Of a DNA stretch of 64,000 nucleotides, positions 16,850-27,161 are shown piece after piece. How positions within the stretch are numbered: the first letter of the stretch is position 1; each line of letters begins with the position of its first letter. Below the pieces are notes generated by a model. The model saw only the letters and a list, made by a program, of their open reading frames with translations. It ran no database searches and was not told where the DNA came from. The position numbers were made by a program, and so were the translations under genes. Source of the stretch: Agitococcus lubricus (lineage in GTDB: Bacteria; Pseudomonadota; Gammaproteobacteria; Pseudomonadales; Moraxellaceae). The stretch covers positions 124,001-188,000 of the forward strand of contig NZ_QAON01000001.1 in NCBI RefSeq assembly GCF_003051055.1, written 5' to 3'.

Positions 16850-17569
16850 TTAACCGTGTATCTTTTGTTCTACTTGCTCATAACTCACATGGCGCACATC
16901 CGCACCTTTGACCAAATAAATCAATTGCTCGGCAATATTACGTGCATGGTCGCCAATACGCTCTAAGCCACGTAACACCCATAACACATTAATAACACGC
17001 GAGATATAACGTGGGTCTTCCATCATATACGTCATGAGCGCGCGGGTAGCCGTTTTGTACTCTAAGTCAATTTCTACATCCGCTTGCATGACTTTAAGTG
17101 CTTGGTCGACGTCTAAACGGGCAAAGGCATCTAAGGTGTCGTGAATCATCACGCGTACCTGATTGCCGATATGACGGGTTTCAACATAACCGCGTGGCGA
17201 CTCACCCTCTTCACACAAGGCTTGTGCATAACGGGCGATTTTAGCCGCCTCATCGCCAATACGTTCTAAATCGGTAATGGCTTTGCCGATGGCAATAATC
17301 ATCCGTAAATCGGACGCAGCAGGCTGACGACGCGCTAAAATACGTACCAACTCTTCATCAACACGGGTTTCCATCGCATTGATTTTACGGTCATTTTCTT
17401 GTACTGAACTTGCTAAAACGGAGTCGGCATCTAACAGGGCATGCATCGCATCAGCTACTTGTTTTTCTACCAAACCGCCCATTTCTAAAAAGTGGGTACG
17501 CACTTCTTCAAGCTCGTTATTAAACTGTTGAGAAATGTGGTGAGCATAATCTTCTTTTGTCGTTGGCAT
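16850..17569 (-). CDS. phoU: Phosphate-specific transport regulator PhoU
   Basis: Cytoplasmic all-helical regulator of 239 residues that links Pst transport to PhoR activity and keeps the Pho response down in phosphate excess. The start at 17569 has AGGAGG 5 bases upstream; the longer frame is not supported. Tandem three-helix repeats are seen, each with family motifs: IAIGKAITDLERIGDEAAKIA and later INVLWVLRGLERIGDHARNIAEQ carry the ExxxD metal-binding pattern. It is the last gene of the pst operon, 100 bp downstream of pstB. Confidence 0.96.
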   Translation of the reverse strand: MPTTKEDYAHHISQQFNNELEEVRTHFLEMGGLVEKQVADAMHALLDADSVLASSVQENDRKINAMETRVDEELVRILARRQPAASDLRMIIAIGKAITDLERIGDEAAKIARYAQALCEEGESPRGYVETRHIGNQVRVMIHDTLDAFARLDVDQALKVMQADVEIDLEYKTATRALMTYMMEDPRYISRVINVLWVLRGLERIGDHARNIAEQLIYLVKGADVRHVSYEQVEQKIHG

Positions 17570-17669
17570 GATAGCCTCCTGCGACATCTCGTCTAAGTAT
17601 CATGAAGGTGATGATGAGGAAGACACCGTGCCTTCCTCGTTCGCTCAGGTCAATGCACATTCAATGCCA

Positions 17670-18557
17670 TTAACCGTAACGACCCGTAATATAGTCTTCG
17701 GTTTGTTTATTTTTAGGATTGGTGAACAAGGTATCGGTATCGCCATGCTCAATCAATTTGCCTAAATACATAAACGCCGTATAGTCCGAGACACGCGCCG
17801 CTTGCTGCATATTGTGCGTCACAATCAAAATAGTGAAACGGTCGCGTAATTCGTGAATCAGCTCTTCGATTTTTAGGGTAGAAATGGGGTCAAGTGCAGA
17901 AGCGGGTTCGTCTAACAATAAAACTTCAGGCTCAATCGCAATCGCGCGCGCAATGACTAAACGCTGTTGCTGCCCACCCGACAAACCTAACGCAGAGTCA
18001 TGTAAACGGTCTTTGACTTCGTCCCATAAAGCCGCGCCTTTTAAGGACTGCTCTACCACTTCGTCTAAAATACGCTTTTTATTGATACCCTGTAAACGCA
18101 AACCATAGGCCACATTTTCATAAATGGACTTAGGAAAGGGGTTGGGCTTTTGAAACACCATCCCTACACGGCGGCGTAGGTTGGTAATGTCCATGCCACG
18201 GTCAAAAATATCGTTCCCATCTAATAAAATCTGACCATTGATACGGCAACCATCAACCAAATCATTCATACGGTTAAACGTACGCAATAAGGTAGACTTA
18301 CCACAACCAGACGGGCCAATAAATGCAGTCACGCGTTTACGTGGAATGCTCATGTTAATGTCAAACAAGGCTTGTTTTTGACCATAAAACAAATTGAGGT
18401 GTTCGGTCTTCAAACAAATATCTTCATCAGCCATATTTAAGTTACGATTTTGACGGCCTAAAGACTCCATATCAATGGAGTAAGCAGGGGTCGCATTAGA
18501 CGTTGTATTTGCACTCATGGTTGGTTTTTCCAAATCTAAGCTCATCATGATTGTCAC
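17670..18557 (-). CDS. pstB: Phosphate ABC transporter ATP-binding protein PstB
   Basis: ATPase of the high-affinity phosphate importer. The Walker A motif is GPSGCGKST, the signature LSGGQQQRL and the Walker [24 protein letters not shown] is typical of PstB. At 295 residues it is about 35 residues longer than E. coli PstB because of an N-terminal extension before the ATPase fold (starting around [11 protein letters not shown]). The start at 18557 is a GTG; ATG codons at 18548 and further in are alternatives and none has a strong binding site. It lies 34 bp after pstA. Confidence 0.96.
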   Translation of the reverse strand: MTIMMSLDLEKPTMSANTTSNATPAYSIDMESLGRQNRNLNMADEDICLKTEHLNLFYGQKQALFDINMSIPRKRVTAFIGPSGCGKSTLLRTFNRMNDLVDGCRINGQILLDGNDIFDRGMDITNLRRRVGMVFQKPNPFPKSIYENVAYGLRLQGINKKRILDEVVEQSLKGAALWDEVKDRLHDSALGLSGGQQQRLVIARAIAIEPEVLLLDEPASALDPISTLKIEELIHELRDRFTILIVTHNMQQAARVSDYTAFMYLGKLIEHGDTDTLFTNPKNKQTEDYITGRYG

Positions 18558-18591
18558 TCAAAAGAGGTTTCGCTGCACGTTAAATCGTGGC

Positions 18592-20247
18592 TTAAGACTC
18601 TAAAGCCTTGTATTTTTCGCGCAGACGATTACGTAAGGCAACCGCCGATAAATTTAAGGTCGCCACCACAAGCACTAATAAAAAGGCCGTGGCATACACT
18701 AAGGGTCTAGCGGCTTCGACGTTAGGACTTTGAAAGCCCACATCATAAATATGGAAGCCTAAGTGCATGAACTTGCGTTCTAAATGAATAAATGGGGCAT
18801 TTAAGTCAACAGGTAGGGTTGGGGCTAACTTGACAACACCAACCAACATTAAGGGGGCGACTTCGCCTGCCGCACGTGCAATGGCCAAAATCATACCCGT
18901 CATAATACTGGGCATCGTCATGGGTAAAATGACGCGCCATAGGGTTTCCGCTTTGGTCGCACCTAAGGCCAAAGAACCTTCTTTTAAGGCACGCGGAATA
19001 CGCGATAAGCCTTCTTCCGTCGAAACAATCATGACGGGCAAGGTTAATAAGGCTAAGGTAATTGCTGACCACAACAAACCCGGTGTGCCAAATACAGGGG
19101 CAGGCGCAGATTCGGGATAGAATAAACGGTCGATGTTGCCACCCAAGAAATAGACAAAAAAGCCTAAACCAAACACGCCATAAACAATCGAAGGTACGCC
19201 TGCTAAATTGTTCACTGCAATACGTACCGTTTGCGTAATTATCCCTTGGCTGGCATATTCACGTAAATAAATGGCGGCCACGATACCTAATGGCGTGACA
19301 ATAATGGTCATCATAAACACCATCAACACCGTACCAAAAATCGCAGGAAATACACCACCTTCCGTGTTGGCTTCACGCGGGTCATCACTTAAAAACGACC
19401 ATACGTTATGACCATATGCGCCCAATTTAGCAAAAACACTCATGGCATTGGGTTTGTGCGCTGCAACAATTTTGCTCAAAGGGATTTCTTTTTCAGAACC
19501 ATCCGCCACGACAAATACCGCGCTATCACGCTGCATATCGCGTTGCAATTGCTCTAATTGACCTTTTAAGCCTTCATATTTTTTATGTTGTACATCACGT
19601 TTAGCTGCCAAGTCAGCCAAAGCCGCCTCGGTCAATTTATTTTCCAACTCTAATTTACGTTCTGCTAAACGTAATTTTTCTAGTTGAAAGTTAATTGTAC
19701 CAATTTCGCCTTTTTCGATTTCGGCAATTTGGTCATGAAAACTATTGGTACGGGCAATACGGTTTTGTAACTCATCCCATGCTTTGTCCCCTTCGGCAAC
19801 GACAGTACCATTTTCTTTGACTGCTTTTAAGCGGCCATAAAAAGTACCCCACTCATAACGCTCTAAGGTGACGATATCTTCAGGATATTGTCTATCGTGT
19901 AAATTACTGGCTAAGACCCAACGAAAATCTTGCCCTGTCACATCTTTATTACCCTGTTTGATAGAGTAACGGGTGACGGTATCGACATTGGCCGCAACCT
20001 CTACACCTGACTCACGCAAACGCGCAGCGGTGTCAATTTTTTCATCATAAATTTCACCAATAATCGTTTGCGTTTGCCCTTGATAGCTATATTGCGCCTG
20101 CATCACGTCGGCTGGCCAAAAATGGCCTAAACCACGTACAGCAACCAAACCCAAAATACCAATAACCATAATTAAGGAAATGGCCACGGCACCCGCATTT
20201 AACCATACCCACGCTTCACCGCTTCTAAAATACTCGCGTAACTTCAT
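18592..20247 (-). CDS. pstA: Phosphate ABC transporter permease PstA, long form
   Basis: Inner membrane permease of 551 residues, against about 296 for E. coli PstA. After a first membrane segment (about 18-38) there is a large extracytoplasmic insert up to about residue 290, with a coiled-coil-like stretch rich in Glu, Lys and Leu at about 160-240; this matches the DUF3333-type N-terminal domain of the long PstA group found in pseudomonads and relatives. The usual permease core follows, with the EAA loop seen as KEGSLALGATKAETLWRVI. GAGGT lies about 7 bases before the ATG. It sits 10 bp after pstC. Confidence 0.93.
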   Translation of the reverse strand: MKLREYFRSGEAWVWLNAGAVAISLIMVIGILGLVAVRGLGHFWPADVMQAQYSYQGQTQTIIGEIYDEKIDTAARLRESGVEVAANVDTVTRYSIKQGNKDVTGQDFRWVLASNLHDRQYPEDIVTLERYEWGTFYGRLKAVKENGTVVAEGDKAWDELQNRIARTNSFHDQIAEIEKGEIGTINFQLEKLRLAERKLELENKLTEAALADLAAKRDVQHKKYEGLKGQLEQLQRDMQRDSAVFVVADGSEKEIPLSKIVAAHKPNAMSVFAKLGAYGHNVWSFLSDDPREANTEGGVFPAIFGTVLMVFMMTIIVTPLGIVAAIYLREYASQGIITQTVRIAVNNLAGVPSIVYGVFGLGFFVYFLGGNIDRLFYPESAPAPVFGTPGLLWSAITLALLTLPVMIVSTEEGLSRIPRALKEGSLALGATKAETLWRVILPMTMPSIMTGMILAIARAAGEVAPLMLVGVVKLAPTLPVDLNAPFIHLERKFMHLGFHIYDVGFQSPNVEAARPLVYATAFLLVLVVATLNLSAVALRNRLREKYKALES

Positions 20248-20257
20248 GGATTAAACC

Positions 20258-22573
20258 TCATAAAGAACCGTATTTTTTACGCAGACGGCTACGCACCACT
20301 TCTGCCACGGTATTCAAGATAAATGTCAAGATAAACAAGACTAAAGCCGACAAGAATAACACTCTAAAATGTGTAGAACCGACTTCGGCTTCACCCATTT
20401 CTACGGCGACGTTTGCAGACAAGGTACGCATGCCTTCAAAAATATTCCACTCCATCACTGCTGTGTTACCTGTGGCCATTAACACAATCATGGTTTCACC
20501 CACAGCACGGCCAAAACCAATCATCACGGCCGAGAAAATACCAGGTGAGGCCGTTGGTAATACGACACGGGTTAAAGTTTGCCATTGGGTTGCCCCTAAG
20601 GCTAAAGAACCATTCGTCAAATGACGGGGTACCGCAAACAACGCATCTTCAGCAATCGAGAAAATCGGCGCAATCACGGCAAAACCCATCGCCAAGCCAA
20701 CAATCAAGGAGTTACGTTGGTCAAATTTAATGCCTGCTTCATAGGTCAACCAGTGACGAATATCACCGCCAAAAAATTGCAACTCGATGGTTTGTGAAGA
20801 CGCAAAGGATGCCCAACCTGCGAGTAAAATCGGCGCAATTAAAATCACAGGCGCCCAACCGTCAGGAATACGATTACGCTTTTCTAAGGGAATTTGCACC
20901 CAAATAAAGCCACACAATAAAATGACTATCGGAGTGACAATAAGCAAACTAATAATACCTGGTAGATTGGTTTCAATCGCAGGCGCTAACCATAAGCCCG
21001 CCAAAAAGCCCAAAATCACCGTGGGTAAGGCTTGCATCAATTCGATAGCAGGTTTGACTTTAGTCCGTAAAGTTGGCGACATAAACACGGCGGTGTACAT
21101 AGCGCCTAAAATAGCCAAAGGTGCGGCTAATAACATGGCATAAAAAGCGGCCTTCAGCGTACCAAAGGTTAAGGGCATTAACGAGAGTTTGCCTTCAAAG
21201 TCGGCATTACCCGATGTCGACTGCCATGTGTAAGTAGGTTCAGGATAAGACTCGTACCACACCTTACCCCATGCAGAACTCATCGAAATATCAGGATGCT
21301 CGGTATGTAAAGACCAAAAGCTAGCACTGTCTGCTGCTTGGACAAAAATGCCTTCTGAACGTGCCGAAATAGCCAAGGTGGTAATAGGCGCTTTGGCTGC
21401 ACTGTGGATACCAATCGTGCGTTCAGACGTAGTGTAGAAATAGCCTATATTACCTTGAGCATCGCCCGCGACAAAACCTTTACGTTTGGCCTCTGGCACA
21501 ATCGTTGTAATTGCAGCCGTACCCAAACTAAAACTGCGAATTTTTTGTAAGTGAAACTTATCTTCCACACTATTGGTGTCACGCACCAAAAACCATTGGC
21601 TAATATGGCCTTTGCTATCGCCAACTAATAAGGAAATTTCACCTTGTAAAGGTGCCACGGCACTGATATTGGCATCACGCAAACCCGCATTCACGGTTTG
21701 ATATAAGACGGGCTGGTCGTCGGTAATTTTGAATACGGCAATATCATTTTGTTTGGTCAATACATACGCCCAACGTGCGCCCTGCCCTAACACAAGATAT
21801 TTAACCGCCTCAGTGTTCGTAGTCAATGCCATATTTGTGGTACGACTATAGACTTTAGGAGCATCACTGTCTTGGTCGTCCATCGCACTCATCAACCCTA
21901 ACCCACCCCCTTCTTCAGAGGCTTCGGTTTGTTGCACTTCATAGCGTTGCCACAATAACTGATTTGTACCTGTTGCTAATACTTGCAAACTATGGTCATC
22001 GTCTCGTAAGGCAAACGTGGTTAAAGGTTGCTGATTATCGTGTATGGTCAATGCGTCTGTACCATACGGAAAACTGAGGCTAGGGGTGACCGTTTTAGAC
22101 TTCCCATCCACAGCAACATCGACGCTGTAGTTAGGTTTGACGACTAAGAGTTGACCATTTGATAGCCCTAAACCCACTAAACCTTGTAATACGCCACTGC
22201 GTTGTACCGCACTGATAGTAGCACCTGCGGGTAAGACTAATTGTTCACTGCTGGTTGTTTTACCGTCTTGTACCATAAAATATTGCACTTCGCCCGTTGG
22301 CAAAATACGAATACCTGTTTGATTATATTCATCCATGTCAACCCAAACGGCTTGTTGTTGTGCCGCATAAGTCTGCGCGCGGTCGAACTCCGCTTTTTTG
22401 AATAATGGCCAGCTTTCGACCAATAAATAGACAAAAATTAAGGTAATAGCCAACACCACAAAAACACCGCCCAGACCGATGGTCACGTTAGCGATTTTAT
22501 CTTTTAAGCGGCGACGGCGGTCTAGGGCAGCCATTGTTGCTGCATCTAGGCGGACACGCTCAGGTTTACTCAT
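20258..22573 (-). CDS. pstC: Phosphate ABC transporter permease PstC, long form
   Basis: Inner membrane permease of 771 residues, more than twice E. coli PstC (319). One membrane segment (about 31-53) is followed by a periplasmic region of about 400 residues rich in short beta strands, possibly a beta-propeller, before the permease core starts at about residue 470 (GTLKAAFYAMLLAAPLAI). The EAA loop is seen as LTNGSLALGATQWQTLTRVV. The large extra domain is typical of the pseudomonad-type Pst system and its role is not established. It follows pstS and a terminator-like hairpin. Confidence 0.93.
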   Translation of the reverse strand: MSKPERVRLDAATMAALDRRRRLKDKIANVTIGLGGVFVVLAITLIFVYLLVESWPLFKKAEFDRAQTYAAQQQAVWVDMDEYNQTGIRILPTGEVQYFMVQDGKTTSSEQLVLPAGATISAVQRSGVLQGLVGLGLSNGQLLVVKPNYSVDVAVDGKSKTVTPSLSFPYGTDALTIHDNQQPLTTFALRDDDHSLQVLATGTNQLLWQRYEVQQTEASEEGGGLGLMSAMDDQDSDAPKVYSRTTNMALTTNTEAVKYLVLGQGARWAYVLTKQNDIAVFKITDDQPVLYQTVNAGLRDANISAVAPLQGEISLLVGDSKGHISQWFLVRDTNSVEDKFHLQKIRSFSLGTAAITTIVPEAKRKGFVAGDAQGNIGYFYTTSERTIGIHSAAKAPITTLAISARSEGIFVQAADSASFWSLHTEHPDISMSSAWGKVWYESYPEPTYTWQSTSGNADFEGKLSLMPLTFGTLKAAFYAMLLAAPLAILGAMYTAVFMSPTLRTKVKPAIELMQALPTVILGFLAGLWLAPAIETNLPGIISLLIVTPIVILLCGFIWVQIPLEKRNRIPDGWAPVILIAPILLAGWASFASSQTIELQFFGGDIRHWLTYEAGIKFDQRNSLIVGLAMGFAVIAPIFSIAEDALFAVPRHLTNGSLALGATQWQTLTRVVLPTASPGIFSAVMIGFGRAVGETMIVLMATGNTAVMEWNIFEGMRTLSANVAVEMGEAEVGSTHFRVLFLSALVLFILTFILNTVAEVVRSRLRKKYGSL

Positions 22574-22612
22574 AAATGTCTCAAATTCAATGATAAACAG
22601 GACTATGAAAAC

Positions 22613-22637
22613 AAAAAGGGGCTATCAGCCCCCTTTT
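22613..22637 (-). terminator. Attenuator/terminator between pstS and pstC
   Basis: On the minus strand AAAAGGGGGCT, loop, AGCCCCTTTTT forms a strong hairpin with flanking A and T runs, 12 bp after the pstS stop. Partial termination here would give more PstS binding protein than permease, as is common in binding-protein transporter operons. Confidence 0.85.
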
Positions 22638-22648
22638 ATTATACGGGA

Positions 22649-23608
22649 TTACAACCCCAACTTCGCCTTGATTTTCTTTACCTCAGACGCGGGGAGCGCA
22701 ATATAACCGTCTTTCTCGACAATTTCTTGTCCTTGTTTAGATAAAACCAGTTTCACAAACTCCGCTTCTAAAGGCGCTAATGGCTTTTTCGGATGTTTAT
22801 TGACATACACATATAAGAAACGTGCTAAAGGATATTTACCAGAAAGCGCATTTTTAGGGGTTGCGGCAATAAACTCACCGTCGGCATTTTTAATCGGTAC
22901 GGCTTTAACACCCGATGTCACATAACCAATACCCGAATAACCAATCCCGTTAATGGAGTTAGAGATGGATTGTACGACCGACGCAGAACCCGGCTGTTCA
23001 TTGACGTTAGACTTAAAGTCACCTTTACATAAGGCGTGCTCTTTGAAGTAGCCATAAGTACCCGATACCGAGTTACGACCGAATAATTGTAAAGTACGGC
23101 TCGCCCAAGGACCTGTTAAGCCTATGTCACCCCAAGTCCCTACGGTTTTTTCATAACCACACTTACGGGTTGATGAGAAAATAGCATCAACCATTGGCAT
23201 AGATAAGCCTTTGACGGGGTTGTCTTTATGAACAAATACCGCCAACGCGTCAACAGCAACGGGGATTGCAGTCGGTTTATAGCCATATTTCTTTTCGAAA
23301 TCTTGGATTTCATTGTCTTTCATCGGGCGAGACATCGGGCCAAAGTTGGCTGTGCCTTGAGATAAGGCTGGTGGTGCTGTGGAAGAACCCGCCGCTTGAA
23401 TTTGAATATTGACATTGGGGTATTCTTTTTTGAAATCTTCTGCCCAAAATGTCATCAAGTTAGCTAAGGTGTCAGAACCCACACTCGACAAATTACCCGA
23501 AATACCTGTTGTTTTTTGATACGCAGGAATGCCAGCATCAACCGCAGCGTGCACACTGACCATCGTCGCGCTTAAACCTAGTGCTAATACCAAGCTCTGC
23601 ATCTTCAT
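22649..23608 (-). CDS. pstS: Phosphate-binding periplasmic protein PstS
   Basis: Periplasmic phosphate-binding protein of 319 residues. A signal peptide (about residues 1-22, cleaved after VSVHA) is followed by the PstS-type fold: [44 protein letters not shown] and a C-terminal lobe with a [13 protein letters not shown] motif. AGGAG lies about 7 bases before the ATG. It is the first gene of the pstSCAB-phoU operon, under the Pho box at 23664-23681, and the most highly expressed part by virtue of the hairpin after it. Confidence 0.96.
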   Translation of the reverse strand: MKMQSLVLALGLSATMVSVHAAVDAGIPAYQKTTGISGNLSSVGSDTLANLMTFWAEDFKKEYPNVNIQIQAAGSSTAPPALSQGTANFGPMSRPMKDNEIQDFEKKYGYKPTAIPVAVDALAVFVHKDNPVKGLSMPMVDAIFSSTRKCGYEKTVGTWGDIGLTGPWASRTLQLFGRNSVSGTYGYFKEHALCKGDFKSNVNEQPGSASVVQSISNSINGIGYSGIGYVTSGVKAVPIKNADGEFIAATPKNALSGKYPLARFLYVYVNKHPKKPLAPLEAEFVKLVLSKQGQEIVEKDGYIALPASEVKKIKAKLGL

Positions 23609-23647
23609 AATACGCTCCTAAAGCATAGAGTCTGTAAACATGATGCT

Positions 23648-23681
23648 ATAGTAGAAGCAGATTGTGACGGTTTTATGACAA
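23648..23681 (-). promoter_or_regulatory. Pho-box promoter of pstS
   Basis: On the minus strand TTGTCAT, 4 bases, CCGTCAC occupies 23664-23681 and matches the PhoB site consensus closely; it replaces the -35. A TACTAT -10 lies at 23648-23653, about 10 bp downstream. An upstream half-unit CTATGAC is also in the 11-bp register. The pst operon is therefore under direct PhoB activation. Confidence 0.85.
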
Positions 23682-24251
23682 CGCTGTCATAGAAGACTTA
23701 AGCAGGATAAAATGTTGCCTTAATATCAACTCACAGGCATTTGCTGGCTATTGCTGTGACAAGGAACACAAACTGCACGCAATAAAACAGCAAAGTATTG
23801 AATAGACACTATACCTTTTGAGTATGATAAATAAATGTCGCAAAATACGCAGGGAAATGTATGTAAAGTCAAGCCGTAAACTTAAATAGTATGGCAGAAT
23901 AGGAATGACGATGACACGTGCCATGTATGACACACTGAGCATCAACAATACGTACGTAGCAGCTCAGCACCTTGGCCATAGTTAATGATAATAATACCCT
24001 AGGATTTACGCAGTTTACCGACATGCGTGCACAGTGATTGCTTTCAGTCCCTTAATGATGATGACTAACGGGATATCGCAGCAAAAAATAGAAGGAAAAA
24101 GGGACATTATGCGTGCATTAATCCTCAGCTAAGGTATAGAACTGTGTTTGTGATGTTGGATGTATTGAACTTTTTATTTATTCACCGTAGCAGCAGCGTG
24201 GTTTTATCATTCATGCCACTTTTGCGATTTATGAATACGTGAGGTCTTGCG
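23682..24251. other. Long intergenic region between pstS and the GGDEF-EAL gene
   Basis: About 570 bp upstream of the Pho box with no convincing gene; the frame at 23748-23948 (minus) is hydrophobic low-complexity without a binding site. A sequence resembling a Fur site (GTTAATGATAATAATAC at 23991, about 14 of 19 consensus positions) occurs, but is not well placed relative to a clear promoter. The rest presumably holds the promoter of the downstream gene. Confidence 0.35.
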
Positions 24252-27161
24252 ATGACCGAACAAGGCCAGCAAAAAACTCCCGACACCCATACTAGCATGT
24301 CTAGTCGTTTGGCTCGTCTACAGAGCCAACAAATGATTAATCAGTTTTCCTTTTTTAGTGTTATTTCGACCATTTCTGTATTGACGATGGCGGCACTCTA
24401 TTGGAACGATGAGCATATCAGCAGCTTTATGCTGGTGGGTTGGTTATGGCTGGCATTAGGGATTATTGGCCTAAATATTGGACTCATGCGTCATCTACAA
24501 CACCAGCTTAAAACCTGTTCGGTGCAACGCTTAGAGACCCTGATTCATTGGAATGCTGGTTCGATGGGCTTTATTTGGGGGATGGCCACCCTAGTCTTTG
24601 TGCCCAGTTTTCCTAATGTTGAAAATAATCTCATTGATTTATACCGTCCCGCACTGTTTGCCTGTTTAATCAGTTGGCAAGCCATTGCGGCTCTAACCTG
24701 CTATGCCAGCCGTTTCAAAACGTTTATATACTTTTCAGCCGCCGCGAGTTTACCAGGTCTATTTTTGGTCATTTTTGAACCCTCCATGATTAACTCCTCA
24801 TTAGCAGGCGTTGCGGGTTTATTCTTTTTCTTTGTCTTATTGGCAAGCCGTCGTTTAAGCGAACTCAGTTATCAATCGCTCTGGTTGCAACTGCGTAATG
24901 AAGACCTGATTCGCTTTTTAGAAGACTCAAAAAATACAGTAGAAACAGTCAATCAGCGTTTAACTCAAGAAGTCCAAGACCGAAAATATACCGAAAATCA
25001 ACTACAAGAAATCAATCTCAATTTAGAGCAAAAAGTCCGTGAGCGGACACTCGCGTTATCTGACATCAACCGTGCATTACGCAACAGCCAAGAGCGTCTC
25101 ACCCTTGCGATTGACGCATCAGGTATTGGTTTATGGGACTGGAATTTAAGCACCAACGAAATCTATCACTCCAATTTTGAACAGTTATTAGGCTATTCCA
25201 AGTTAGAGCTTAAAGCCTTTATGGGGCACATGGAACAAATTATCCATCGTGATGACTACCCCATGGTGAGGCGCGCATTATTACAGCATTTACGCAAAAA
25301 GAAACCCAGCTATGAGGTCTGTTACCGCATCCAACACCGTGCAGGACATTGGGTATGGGTTGAAGACAGTGGCCGTGTTGTCGCTTGGGACGAAAAAGGT
25401 CATCCCTTACGCTTGATTGGTACTCGACGCGATATTAGCCCTGAACGCGAAACCGAAGAAAAATTACGGTTATCTGCATCGGTATTTGAACATGCTGCCG
25501 AAGGCATTTATATCCTCGACCATGAACTACGGTATTTGTCGGTCAATCCCCGTTATAGCCAAATCACGGGTTTTAGTGATGGTGAACTGCATGGCTTTCA
25601 TATTTTTGATGAGCGTCTCAACAGTTTTGCCGACAAAGCCGCTAACTATCATCCCATTTTTGAACGCCTCAAAGCCGAGGATGAATGGCAAGGCGAGCTG
25701 ATAGATTACCGCAAAAATGGTCAAAGTTTTCCGCAATGGTTACATATTACCACCGTACGCGATAGCGAAAATACCATCAGCCACTACGTGGGTATTGTTT
25801 CTGACTTAACACAACGTAAAGAGTCCGAAGAAAAACTGAAATATCTGGCAAACTATGACCGCTTAACGGGCTTGGCCAATCGTAATTTATTTAGAGACCG
25901 TTTACACACGGCTATGTTACGCGCACGCGACCAAGCACGCGAACTAGCCTTAATTTATATTGACCTTGACCGTTTTCGTACCATCAATGATAGCTTAGGC
26001 CACGAATTAGGCGATGAATTACTGAAAAAAGTGGCAGAGCGTATCAGTGCGGCTGCCACTAAAGTCGATACCTTAGCACGTATTGGTAGTGATGAATTCA
26101 CTCTGATTGTTGACCAGAATATTAATCGTCCGCAATTAGAAAGTTTCTGCGAAGCGATTATTGACCAACTACGCCGCCCCTTTCGCGTAGGTGAACATGA
26201 ACTTTTATTAGGGGCATCGATTGGGGTCAGTTTATTTCCAGACCACGGTCGTGAGCTACAAATTCTCATCAATCATGCCGATTTAGCGCTACAACAAGCC
26301 AAGCGTATGGGCGGTAACAGCACGCGCTTCTTTAGCTCGGATGTTCGCTCTGTTTCTGTTGAACAAGTCACCCTAGAAAGTGCCTTACGTAAAGCCATTT
26401 TTCGTGATGAGTTTGTTGTTTATTACCAGCCCAAATTATGTCTTAAAACCAACCGCATTATTGGCACAGAGGCCTTAGTACGTTGGCAACATCCCACGAT
26501 GGGCTTATTGGCACCTGGTCAATTTATTCATTTAGCCGAAGAAGCAGGGCTAATTTCGGCAATTGGTGAAATCGTGTTAGATAAGGCCTGTCGCCAGACT
26601 AAATTATGGCACGACCAAGGCTTTGGGCATATTTGTACCTCTGTTAATGTCGTGGCACAACAACTCCAACGTGGTAATTTATTAGACATTGTTGACCGTG
26701 TTCTGATTGGGACAGGCTTAGACCCCGTTGACTTAGAGCTAGAAATTACGGAGTCTTCGTTGATGGATGACCGTGTCACTGTCAGTGAAATTCTAGAAGG
26801 TATCCGCTCACGCGGTATCAAAATCGCATTAGATGACTTTGGTACGGGCTATTCTTCTTTATCTTATTTATGCGACTTTCCGATTGATATCATTAAAATT
26901 GACCAATCTTTTGTCTTTACCATTGGCCAAAATGATAAACACGAAGCCATTGTCCGAGCGATTTTTGCGATGGGTCATAGCTTAGGTATGAAAGTCGTGG
27001 CTGAAGGCGTCGAAACGCAAGAGCATTTGGACTTTTTACGTAACGAAGGGTGTGACCTGATTCAAGGGTATTTAATTAGCCGTCCTATTCCCGCTGATGA
27101 CTTGACACAGCTATTATTCAAACAGCAACAACTTGACTTGACGCATACAATCGCTGGTTAA
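24252..27161 (+). CDS. Membrane PAS-PAS-GGDEF-EAL protein (probable c-di-GMP phosphodiesterase)
   Basis: A 969-residue protein likely to break down cyclic-di-GMP. The first about 210 residues contain five or six hydrophobic segments forming an integral-membrane sensor region, followed by a coiled coil (about 215-275), two PAS domains (about 280-400 and 410-530), a GGDEF domain from about 540 and an EAL domain from about 710. The GGDEF site reads GSDEF, not GGDEF, so cyclase activity is uncertain. The EAL domain looks intact: EALVRW, LEITESSLM, LDDFGTGYSSLSYL, IKIDQSFV and AEGVETQEH. It is alone in its transcript, with non-coding DNA on both sides. Confidence 0.9.
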   Translation: MTEQGQQKTPDTHTSMSSRLARLQSQQMINQFSFFSVISTISVLTMAALYWNDEHISSFMLVGWLWLALGIIGLNIGLMRHLQHQLKTCSVQRLETLIHWNAGSMGFIWGMATLVFVPSFPNVENNLIDLYRPALFACLISWQAIAALTCYASRFKTFIYFSAAASLPGLFLVIFEPSMINSSLAGVAGLFFFFVLLASRRLSELSYQSLWLQLRNEDLIRFLEDSKNTVETVNQRLTQEVQDRKYTENQLQEINLNLEQKVRERTLALSDINRALRNSQERLTLAIDASGIGLWDWNLSTNEIYHSNFEQLLGYSKLELKAFMGHMEQIIHRDDYPMVRRALLQHLRKKKPSYEVCYRIQHRAGHWVWVEDSGRVVAWDEKGHPLRLIGTRRDISPERETEEKLRLSASVFEHAAEGIYILDHELRYLSVNPRYSQITGFSDGELHGFHIFDERLNSFADKAANYHPIFERLKAEDEWQGELIDYRKNGQSFPQWLHITTVRDSENTISHYVGIVSDLTQRKESEEKLKYLANYDRLTGLANRNLFRDRLHTAMLRARDQARELALIYIDLDRFRTINDSLGHELGDELLKKVAERISAAATKVDTLARIGSDEFTLIVDQNINRPQLESFCEAIIDQLRRPFRVGEHELLLGASIGVSLFPDHGRELQILINHADLALQQAKRMGGNSTRFFSSDVRSVSVEQVTLESALRKAIFRDEFVVYYQPKLCLKTNRIIGTEALVRWQHPTMGLLAPGQFIHLAEEAGLISAIGEIVLDKACRQTKLWHDQGFGHICTSVNVVAQQLQRGNLLDIVDRVLIGTGLDPVDLELEITESSLMDDRVTVSEILEGIRSRGIKIALDDFGTGYSSLSYLCDFPIDIIKIDQSFVFTIGQNDKHEAIVRAIFAMGHSLGMKVVAEGVETQEHLDFLRNEGCDLIQGYLISRPIPADDLTQLLFKQQQLDLTHTIAG

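Noticed and set aside
23748-23948. 66-residue hydrophobic frame between pstS and the GGDEF-EAL gene
   Set aside because: No binding site, and a composition expected from A+T-rich non-coding DNA read on the minus strand.
23991-24009. Fur-box-like sequence GTTAATGATAATAATAC
   Set aside because: About 14 of 19 consensus matches by eye in A+T-rich DNA with no adjacent iron gene; likely chance.
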